A DNA stretch of 64,000 nt from the NCBI GenBank assembly GCA_023460315.1, contig JAEWQO010000003.1, positions 1-64,000 on the forward strand, read 5' to 3'. Under the pieces are notes generated by a model. The model saw nothing but the letters and a program-made list of their open reading frames with translations, made no database searches and was not told the origin of the DNA. The stretch comes from Actinomycetes bacterium (GTDB lineage Bacteria > Actinomycetota > Coriobacteriia > Coriobacteriales > Eggerthellaceae). The translations under genes were made by a program, and so were the position numbers. Shown piece by piece: positions 15,717-22,703 of the stretch (within the stretch, counting starts at the first letter, position 1; each line of letters begins with the position of its first letter).

Positions 15717-16514
15717 TTACAGGTCAATTGAGAGGCCGTCGGCCGCGGGACGGACGCGGCCGCCGTACTGAGCCAGATACTCTTCAAGTTGGACGAGGGT
15801 GATGGGTTCGTCGTAATGCATGGCCAGATGGGTGAGATAGAGCGTGCCCGCATCCAGGGAGAGGCCTTCCTCGATGGTTTCCTGCACGCTGTGGTGCGCC
15901 TCGGGTGACCAGTTCTTTTTCCAGAACGTTGCGTCGAGCGCCATGATATCGACGCCGCGGATGCGCTCTGCCGTTTCGGGGGGAAGCTTGCCCGTGTCCG
16001 AAGCGTAGAACAGCCGCGTTTCCTCCGTCTCGATCAGATAGCCGTAGGTGCCGGGGGCGTGCGTGACGGGCAGCGCGGTGTAGCTCACTCCATCGATCTC
16101 GACCATCGCGAACGGGTCGAGCTCATTCAGGTCGAGGCAGTACGTCATGTAATGGAATTCGCGGCACAGGCTCTCGAGCGTAGGCACGCTTCCGTAGGTG
16201 GGCAGCGGCTCTTTTCTCACCAGCTGCACCAAATATTCCAGCTCTCCCAGCCCCCCGACGTGATCGAAGTGCGCGTGTGTGTAAAGCAGCTTGTCAATGT
16301 TGCGCACGTCCTCGCGAATCAGCTGGTGGCGAGTGTCGGGGGGCGTGTCGATGAGCACGGTTTTCTGGCCGCGTACCATGACGCCGCAGTCTCCCCGCCG
16401 TGCGCGCGGGTTGCTGCGGGCTTCCTCGCAGGCGGGGCAGTTGCAGAAGAAAGCTGGCACACCGCAGCCGGCCCCGGTTCCCATGAAGGTGAAAACGTGC
16501 TTCTTGTTACCCAT
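15717..16514 (-). CDS. PhnP-like metallo-beta-lactamase-fold hydrolase
   Basis: 265 residues. The N-terminus has GTGAGCGVPAFFCNCPACEE and RRGDCGVMV, matching the PhnP pattern with its extra zinc-binding cysteines. The metal motif THAHFDHVGG follows, then PVTHAPGTYGYLI, YASDTGKL and a C-terminal THLAMHYDEP. PhnP hydrolyses a cyclic ribosyl phosphate in the C-P lyase pathway, but no phn genes are visible here, so the substrate may be another cyclic phosphodiester. ATG at 16514 has GGAG 8 bases upstream; the open frame continues to 16718 without a better start. Confidence 0.8.
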   Translation of the reverse strand: MGNKKHVFTFMGTGAGCGVPAFFCNCPACEEARSNPRARRGDCGVMVRGQKTVLIDTPPDTRHQLIREDVRNIDKLLYTHAHFDHVGGLGELEYLVQLVRKEPLPTYGSVPTLESLCREFHYMTYCLDLNELDPFAMVEIDGVSYTALPVTHAPGTYGYLIETEETRLFYASDTGKLPPETAERIRGVDIMALDATFWKKNWSPEAHHSVQETIEEGLSLDAGTLYLTHLAMHYDEPITLVQLEEYLAQYGGRVRPAADGLSIDL

Positions 16515-17178
16515 GCTTTTCTCCTCGGTCTCTGTTGCCGGTCGTCTGCCAGAAGATTGACCTCGTCTAATAATAGCGCTTTCCATCCAAAAGGAATACA
16601 GCGGCTTGGGGTTCCTGCGCCACGCGTCTTCCGGCTTGACGGGCAAGGGGTCTGCTGGTTCGGGCAACTGGTGGGCCGAGGTGTCGAATGTCGGTTTGTT
16701 CGACGGCTTTTTTGCCACAAAAGGGTTGTTGAAGGTGGTAGGTTTTTTTGGTAATGGTTATAATCAAGTAGCTGACTCAGTCAAGTACTTGTCTGTAACT
16801 AACAATGAAAAGGGTGTTTCAGATCAGGTCGGTCACGTTGGCGAAAGGAGCCGAAACAGGGTGACGCATGCCGTCACGAGTGATGATTCGCGTGGGGGTG
16901 CGAACAGATATGCGAGATATTCTGTGTGGAGCGGCATCTCGCCGAACGGCGGGATACCTGGACGAGCGGTAGAGGGTTCAGACGGGTCTCGGTCGAGTAG
17001 TACCAAGGGGCCTATCTGTTTGCTCGATTTAAAACTCCTAGTGTGATGTGTATGCCGGGAGTCTCTCCTACACTTTCAGAATGGTTCTCACGCACGTGAG
17101 TCGTTGCTGCGGTCTTGAGGCATGCGATCATAAAGTTGGGCGAACCGGTAAATGGACGAGAAGAAGAGGGGAAGGTAG
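16515..17178 (+). promoter_or_regulatory. Long leader/upstream region of the molybdoenzyme operon
   Basis: 664 bases without a supportable gene. A plus-strand TATAAT lies at 16759-16764. Directly after it come two overlapping palindromes, TGACTCAGTCA (16773-16783) and CAAGTACTTG (16782-16791). The remaining leader of about 390 bases has hairpins GTGACG-CATGC-CGTCAC (about 16861-16877) and CTCACG-CA-CGTGAG (17087-17100). Two short frames (about 19 and 34 codons) lack ribosome binding sites. I could not match it to a known riboswitch. Confidence 0.4.
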
Positions 17179-20022
17179 ATGACGGAAATCGATATCCACG
17201 CTCCCGGCGTAGAGATGGTGAAGTCGCTGTGCTACTTCTGCCACGCGAACTGCGGCGTTCTTGCGTACGTCAAGGACGGCGAGGTGATCAAGATCGAAGG
17301 TGATCCCGATTACTCGAACCAGAGTGGGCTGTGCTGCCGCGGCACCAGCGCACTTTTGCATCTCAACCATCCTGCCCGCATCAACCACGCGCTGAAGCGC
17401 GTGGGCGAAAAGGGTGAGGGAAAATGGGAGAAGATCCCCTACGATCAGGCAATTCAGGAAGTCGCTGAACGGCTGAACCGCATCAAGGACGAAAGCGGGG
17501 CCGAGGCGGTGGCCACGGCGGGCGGCACCACGCGAACCGATGACTGGGCGCGCCGCCGCTTTCTGAACCAGTTCGGTTCGCCGAACGGTTTTCACAACGC
17601 GCTCCTGTGCTGGATTCCCACGTTTATGGCAGAGACCTGCGTGGCTGGCTGGTCGCCGTTCGAGACGGATCTCGGTGGGGCGCGATGCTTGATCCTGTGG
17701 GGAATGAACCCCGGGGCATCGACTTTGGGCGGCATGCGTGGCTACACCGATCTGCAAAAGACCGGCATGAAGATCATTGTCGTCGACCCGCGTTACTCCG
17801 AGACGGCTTCCAAGGCGGACCTGTGGTTGCCCCTGCGTCCTGGCACCGACGCGGCTCTCGCGTTGGCCATGCTGCATACCATCATCTACGAAGGACTGTA
17901 CGACTACGATTTCGTGCGTGACTGGTGCGACAGCTTCGACGAGCTCACGGAACACGTCGCCGAGTACACGCCTGAATGGGCCGCCCCCATCACCTGGCTT
18001 GAGCCCGAGCAGATCCGCAATGCCGCCCGCCTCTATGCCATGAACAGGCCGGGCTGCATCCAGTGGGGGTGCACGTGGGACCAGATCGGCCGCGCTTCCA
18101 CCACGGGCAGCCATACCATTGCTCTCATCCGCGCCATCTGCGGCAACCTGGACGTTCCTGGCGGAGACGGCATGCCCGGCCCCGCGTTGGGATTCCTGAC
18201 CGACGAGGAGATGGAGGCCAACGAATGCCTCCCCGAGGAGCAGAAGTCGAAGCAGATCGGCTCCAACAAGTTCAAGCTCACCTCGTGGCCCGGCTATCAG
18301 CTCATCTCCGACAACGCCAAGCGCACCTGGGGCAAGACGCTGCCCACCGAATGGTTCTGCGAGGCCCATGGTCCGAGCGTGTTCAAGGCCATCATCACGG
18401 GTGATCCCTACCAAGTACGCGCGCTCATCGTGAACGCGACCAACCCGGTCAATTCCTACGGTGACGCCAAGATGACCCTGCAGGCCCTGAAGCAGTGCGA
18501 GTTCCTGGTCACCGTCGACTACTGGATGACTCCCACGGCGCTGCTCTCAGACTACGTGTTTCCGGCAGCCGGCGCCCTCGAGCGACCCACGATCGTCACG
18601 CATTACGGCGCGACCGACTCCTTCATGGGCGGCAAACGTGCCATGCAGCCCAAGTATGATCGCCATACCGACATGACTTTCTGGCGCAAGCTGGGGCTGG
18701 CCTGCGGCCAGGACTCCGAGATGTGGCCGTGGGAGACCGAAGAGGAGGCCTATTACCACATTCTGGAACCCTTGGGCCTTCCCATCAGCAACTATAACGA
18801 GTTCGTCGACTTCTACCGCATGTACTATCCGCCGTTGCATCAGAACAAGTTCATCGCCAACGGCGGCTTCTGGACGCCTTCCGGCAAGGTCGAATGCGAT
18901 TCAACCATCCTGCGCGAGCTTGGCTATTCCGGCATGCCGACCTATATCGGCTGCATCGAGAACGAGATCGACACGCCGGAGATTGCGGAAGAGTACCCCA
19001 TCGTGCTCACCACGGGTGGTGGCTTCATGCCCTATCATCATTCCGAGCATTTCCAGATGCAGGGCATCCGCTACCTGTACCCCGATCCCTACTTCTCCAT
19101 CAACCCGGACTTGGCCGAGAAGCTCGGCATCGAATACGGCGACTGGTGCTGGATCGAGACTCGTCGCGGACGTATCAAGATGCGCGCGAACGTGGAGCCG
19201 GAGGTCGACCCGCGCGTGGTGTTCGCGCCGCGTGGCTGGTGGTTCCCCGAGCGGGACGGCTCTGCCGACCTCGACAATCCCTTTGGCTGCCTGGAGTCCA
19301 ACGTCAACGTTCTGACTTCCGTCGACGACTGGGACTGTGATCCTATGGGCGGCTCGTGGGCGAACCGCGGCCTGATGTGCAAGGTGTATCGGTGCGGCGA
19401 GTTCGACAAGGAGTACAAGCCTTCCGACACCCAATTCTCCATTCCGGGTTCGTCTTCCGAGCCAGGCGTCACGGTCATGCCGAGCGATCAGAAGCTCGCG
19501 CGAGAGCCCATCCCGTTCGAGATGCCCCAGCCGCCGATAGAGGTTCCGGAGGGCTATGAGTACGTGTGGCAGAGCAACAGCCTGTTCCAGAAAGACACGC
19601 ACTTCCGTCTCGACGAGTCGGGCTGGCTTGTCAACCCGCGCAACAAGAGCTACTACGACGCGTATACCGGCTGGCGGTACGATTCTGAGAACGAATGCCT
19701 GGTCGACGACGCGACCGGCAAGATGTACACGATGGATCGCGAGGAAATCGTCTTCGTGGCGGGCATCCGCTGCCATGTCGGCGAGGCTGCCGCTCCCTAT
19801 GAGATGCCGGAAAACCTCACCTGGAATGCGGAGTTGGGCTATGCCACCTTGGGAGAGCTTCCCTATGTGTACGATCCCGGCAGCGGCTGGCTGATCGATC
19901 CCGAAACCAATGCGTACCATGATGCCAATTACGGATACCTGTACGACGCGGAGCAGGGCAATCTGCTCGACGAGGCGACGGGCAAGCGCTATGACATGTC
20001 GTATGCGCCCATCGAAGCGTAG
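17179..20022 (+). CDS. Molybdopterin oxidoreductase with C-terminal aromatic repeats
   Basis: 947 residues, DMSO-reductase superfamily. Near the N-terminus CYFCHANC plus the Cys in GLCCRG form the [4Fe-4S] site; LLCWIPTF probably supplies the Cys ligand to molybdenum. WGMNPGAST, VVDPRYSETASKADLWLPLRPGTD and the C-terminal PRGWWFPE with LESNVNVLTS complete the pterin-binding domains. There is no Tat signal. The extension from about residue 790 is unusual: two 39-residue repeats rich in Trp and Tyr (see repeat entry). ATG at 17179 follows GGGGAAGGTAG. It heads an operon with a PsrB-like ferredoxin and a PsrC/NrfD-like anchor, so it exchanges electrons with the quinone pool. Known relatives include polysulfide reductase, acetylene hydratase and catechol dehydroxylases; the substrate is unknown. 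Confidence 0.88.
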   Translation: MTEIDIHAPGVEMVKSLCYFCHANCGVLAYVKDGEVIKIEGDPDYSNQSGLCCRGTSALLHLNHPARINHALKRVGEKGEGKWEKIPYDQAIQEVAERLNRIKDESGAEAVATAGGTTRTDDWARRRFLNQFGSPNGFHNALLCWIPTFMAETCVAGWSPFETDLGGARCLILWGMNPGASTLGGMRGYTDLQKTGMKIIVVDPRYSETASKADLWLPLRPGTDAALALAMLHTIIYEGLYDYDFVRDWCDSFDELTEHVAEYTPEWAAPITWLEPEQIRNAARLYAMNRPGCIQWGCTWDQIGRASTTGSHTIALIRAICGNLDVPGGDGMPGPALGFLTDEEMEANECLPEEQKSKQIGSNKFKLTSWPGYQLISDNAKRTWGKTLPTEWFCEAHGPSVFKAIITGDPYQVRALIVNATNPVNSYGDAKMTLQALKQCEFLVTVDYWMTPTALLSDYVFPAAGALERPTIVTHYGATDSFMGGKRAMQPKYDRHTDMTFWRKLGLACGQDSEMWPWETEEEAYYHILEPLGLPISNYNEFVDFYRMYYPPLHQNKFIANGGFWTPSGKVECDSTILRELGYSGMPTYIGCIENEIDTPEIAEEYPIVLTTGGGFMPYHHSEHFQMQGIRYLYPDPYFSINPDLAEKLGIEYGDWCWIETRRGRIKMRANVEPEVDPRVVFAPRGWWFPERDGSADLDNPFGCLESNVNVLTSVDDWDCDPMGGSWANRGLMCKVYRCGEFDKEYKPSDTQFSIPGSSSEPGVTVMPSDQKLAREPIPFEMPQPPIEVPEGYEYVWQSNSLFQKDTHFRLDESGWLVNPRNKSYYDAYTGWRYDSENECLVDDATGKMYTMDREEIVFVAGIRCHVGEAAAPYEMPENLTWNAELGYATLGELPYVYDPGSGWLIDPETNAYHDANYGYLYDAEQGNLLDEATGKRYDMSYAPIEA
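19618..19998 (+). repeat. Two 39-residue aromatic protein repeats within the molybdoenzyme
   Basis: Repeat A (19618-19734, about residues 814-852) reads SGWLVNPRNKSYYDAYTGWR... and ends VDDATGKMYTM. Repeat B (19882-19998, about residues 902-940) reads SGWLIDPETNAYHDANYGYL... and ends LDEATGKRYDM. They align without gaps and keep SGWL, P, Y, DA, G, YD, E, D, ATGK, Y, M. The pattern of regularly spaced Tyr and Asp recalls eukaryotic OCRE domains, but homology is not claimed. Confidence 0.8.
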
Positions 20023-20046
20023 ACACCGAGGAGGAAGGATAGAGAT

Positions 20047-20625
20047 ATGACTCGCTATGTTATGGTCATCGACCAGCGTCGTTGCATCGGTTGTCATTCC
20101 TGCACGGTTGCCTGCCGTACGTGGAACGACCTGCCGCTCGACATCGTGTACAATCCCGTCGTCACCGAAGGCACGCAGGGCATCTGGCCCCACGTCCATC
20201 GCAGCTGGACGCCGACCCTGTGCATGCATTGCGCCAAGCCCGCATGCGTGCCCTGCTGCCCCACCGGAGCGAGCCAGCAGGACGAGGACGGCACCGTCTG
20301 GGTCGACTCTGAGAAATGCATGGGGTGCAAGGTGTGCGTGAACGCCTGCCCCTACGGCATGCGTGACACCTCCAAGATGGAGCCGCGCCTGCACCAGTTC
20401 GTGCGCAAGTGCACGTTCTGCCGCGACCGCCGTCAGATGGATCCGAGCGCGGAGCCCTATTGCGTGCAGACGTGTCATCAGAAGGCGCGCATCTTCGGCG
20501 ACCTGGATGATCCGAACAGCGAAGTGTCGAAGCTCATCGGTTCCGTGAAGACGGAACGTCTCTTCGAGGACCTCGGCACCGACCCCCAGATATATTACAT
20601 TCCCGAGTTGGGAGGCAGGGCATAA
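20047..20625 (+). CDS. PsrB/DmsB-like four-cluster ferredoxin subunit
   Basis: 192 residues with four sets of cysteines: CIGCHSCTVAC (residues about 14-24), CMHCAKPACVPCC, CMGCKVCVNACPYG and CTFCRDRR with a distant CVQTC. This is the electron-transfer subunit of molybdopterin respiratory enzymes and carries electrons between the catalytic subunit and the membrane anchor. MTRYVMVIDQRRC is the typical start. ATG at 20047 follows AGGAGGAAGGATAGAG, 25 bases after the catalytic subunit, and its stop overlaps the start of the anchor gene (TAATG). No signal peptide is present. Confidence 0.92.
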   Translation: MTRYVMVIDQRRCIGCHSCTVACRTWNDLPLDIVYNPVVTEGTQGIWPHVHRSWTPTLCMHCAKPACVPCCPTGASQQDEDGTVWVDSEKCMGCKVCVNACPYGMRDTSKMEPRLHQFVRKCTFCRDRRQMDPSAEPYCVQTCHQKARIFGDLDDPNSEVSKLIGSVKTERLFEDLGTDPQIYYIPELGGRA

Positions 20626-21599
20626 TGAGACATCATTACTGGGAAGCACCCATTGTCATCTACCTGTTCCTGGGCGGCTTGGGCGGTGGCATCATGTTCC
20701 TGTCTGCCGTCTTTGACTTCTTCATCATTCCCGGCGTGTCCGAACTGTTTGCCTGGCCGATGTTCATAGCCTTGGCATCGCTTGGGGTCGGCTGCTTCTT
20801 CCTGGTGTTCGAACTGGGCCAGCCGCTGGTGTTCTGGCGCGTGTTCACCACGGCCACGGCCATCATCAAATGGGGCGCCACGCTTCTGACCTTTGCCCTG
20901 ATTGCCGGCTTTCTCTGGTGGGTCTCGTTTCTGCCTTGGGAGTGGATCAGCGGCCTGGCCGGTGCTTTGGCCGGCGCGCGGGGCGTGCTTCTGGCCATCG
21001 CAGGCATCGCCGGGTTCGGCATCATGGTGTACACCGGCGTGATGCTGTCAACGCTGAAGGCGCATTCGTTTTGGGCGACGCCGGCGCTTCCGGTGCTGTT
21101 CACCATTTCCGCCACCTCGACCGCTTGTGCCGCCATGGCGCTCAGCGTGGGCGGCTGGCCGGTCGAGTTCAGCCTCGTCTATGCGGTGGCGGAGGAAATC
21201 ATCCATACCCTTCTCCATATTGTGGACATCGTCTTGGTGTGTGCCGAGATCACGGTGCTGCTCGTCATGGTGCTGTCCTTCTTGGGCGCAGGAAACCAGA
21301 CGGCAAAGGCTGTCGCGCTTCGCTGGGTCAAGGGCAAGACCGCTCCTCTGTTCTGGATTGGCATGATGGGCTTTGGCCTGGTTATTCCCTTGGCCATGTA
21401 TATCGGCGGAGGAGACTCCGCGGCCTCTGAGATCGTTGCTCCGATTTTGATCCTGTTCGGCGGTCTGCTGCTTCGTTATCTGTGCGTGTATTCTGACGAG
21501 CGCGCCGAGATTCCGGGCGAGAACCGCTACTACCATCGCCTTCCGGACAACGATGCCCCGTTCATCACCAAATGGAAGAATGGGGAGAATCTGTACTAA
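20625..21599 (+). CDS. NrfD/PsrC-like membrane anchor
   Basis: 324 residues with about eight to nine hydrophobic helices, beginning YLFLGGLGGGIMFLSAVFDF, a glycine-rich first helix typical of NrfD/PsrC quinol-interacting subunits. Later helices include FVLVFELGQP context, VYTGVMLSTLKAH and a last one IVAPILILFGGLLLRYLCVY. It would link the catalytic and ferredoxin subunits to menaquinone in the membrane. Start overlaps the ferredoxin stop by one base, indicating translational coupling. The FELGQP and YTGVMLS motifs are recurrent in the family. Confidence 0.88.
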   Translation: MRHHYWEAPIVIYLFLGGLGGGIMFLSAVFDFFIIPGVSELFAWPMFIALASLGVGCFFLVFELGQPLVFWRVFTTATAIIKWGATLLTFALIAGFLWWVSFLPWEWISGLAGALAGARGVLLAIAGIAGFGIMVYTGVMLSTLKAHSFWATPALPVLFTISATSTACAAMALSVGGWPVEFSLVYAVAEEIIHTLLHIVDIVLVCAEITVLLVMVLSFLGAGNQTAKAVALRWVKGKTAPLFWIGMMGFGLVIPLAMYIGGGDSAASEIVAPILILFGGLLLRYLCVYSDERAEIPGENRYYHRLPDNDAPFITKWKNGENLY

Positions 21600-21647
21600 A
21601 CTGTTCGTGAGGACTGAAACGTCCAGTGCGGCTGTGCTTTTGCGGAT

Positions 21648-21695
21648 CGGGGGTCTGGCTTAAGGGTCGGACCCCCGGCTGCGGTTCTGACCGCA
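21648..21695 (+). terminator. Intra-operon hairpins
   Basis: CGGGGGTC (21648-21655) pairs with GACCCCCG (21670-21677), and TGCGGT (21680-21685) pairs with ACCGCA (21690-21695). They fill the 117-base gap between the anchor gene and the CCG-domain gene. Without a clear U-tract they may attenuate expression or define an mRNA processing point. Confidence 0.4.
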
Positions 21696-21716
21696 TAGGC
21701 AAAAAAAGGGGGGAAC

Positions 21717-22703
21717 ATGGAAGACTATGTATTTGATGACATTTTGGCCGGGAGCACCGTGTCGTGCACGTTCCCCCGCCTTGATGCGCAGGTGGAGGCC
21801 TCGGGCCGGCCTCGGCGCGTGCGTACGCTGTTCTTTCCCGGGTGCTCCTTCATCAACTACGGCCTTCCTCTGGTGAAAGCCGTATATGATCTGCTTTCCG
21901 ACGCGGGCCGCGTCGAGGGGATTTCGCTCCTTTGCTGCGGGAAGATTCTGAGCTTCGAGCCGGACGGCACGGCGGTTCGGACGGCGTTTGAGGGCCAGCT
22001 GCGCGATCATGTGGCTGCGTCGGGAATCGAGAGAATTGTCGCTGCGTGCCCGAATTGCGTCGCGGCGTTACGCAAAGCCTTTGCGAGCGACGAGCGTACC
22101 TCTTCCGTCGAGATCGTCGCCCTTCCGAAGGAGCTTGCCGCTCTCGGCTATCGCATCGATGCGGACGTGGCGACACGCATGCTGGCCGACGATCTTGCGG
22201 CGGGCGGGACGGAAGTCCTCCCTGGCACCCCGCCGTTGTTCAGCGTCCATGATTCATGCCCCGATCGTAAGACGGGAGAGTTTGCCGATGGCTTGCGTGC
22301 CCTCACGCCACCCGGCCTTTTCGTTGATCCCGCGCATGTCAGGAGACACTCGCAGTGCTGCGGCTCGCTCGCCCGTGCGGCGGGGAAGGTCGAGCTCGCA
22401 GACGCGCAGGCGCAAAGGCGGGGGGACGAAGCCGTCGAGGCCGGCGCCTCTGCCATCGTCACGGCGTGTGTGAGCTGTGCTCATCTGCTTTCGGCCTCGC
22501 AGGACAAGGTGCCGGTGTTCCATTACCTCGAGCTGCTGTTCGACTGGCGCATAGCATGGCGGGATGCGGACGCGTATATGAAACTGCGCTTCCTGTTTGA
22601 CGAGGCGCTGGGAGCGGAGGAGCCTGCGGATGGAGGACGGCCGTTCAAAGGCCTGAGTCCCGAACAGGGGAATGACGGGCATCGCAAGGGGCGCGATGCG
22701 TGA
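21717..22703 (+). CDS. HdrB-like protein with two CCG domains
   Basis: 328 residues with two cysteine-rich CCG modules. First: FFPGCSF, LLCCGK, ACPNC. Second: HDSCPDR, SQCCGS, ACVSC. Such modules bind noncubane [4Fe-4S] clusters in heterodisulfide reductase subunit B, GlpC and related proteins. Membrane helices are absent, so it is a cytoplasmic electron carrier or disulfide-type reductase. ATG at 21717 follows AAAGGGGGGAAC. The next gene starts within its stop codon (TGATG). Its place between the two molybdoenzymes suggests it passes electrons between the first complex and the second enzyme; that is inference. Confidence 0.85.
   Translation: MEDYVFDDILAGSTVSCTFPRLDAQVEASGRPRRVRTLFFPGCSFINYGLPLVKAVYDLLSDAGRVEGISLLCCGKILSFEPDGTAVRTAFEGQLRDHVAASGIERIVAACPNCVAALRKAFASDERTSSVEIVALPKELAALGYRIDADVATRMLADDLAAGGTEVLPGTPPLFSVHDSCPDRKTGEFADGLRALTPPGLFVDPAHVRRHSQCCGSLARAAGKVELADAQAQRRGDEAVEAGASAIVTACVSCAHLLSASQDKVPVFHYLELLFDWRIAWRDADAYMKLRFLFDEALGAEEPADGGRPFKGLSPEQGNDGHRKGRDA

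Noticed and set aside
16806..16972. Short ORFs of 19 and 34 codons in the molybdoenzyme leader
   Set aside because: No ribosome binding site and no neighbour logic; kept only as a note.
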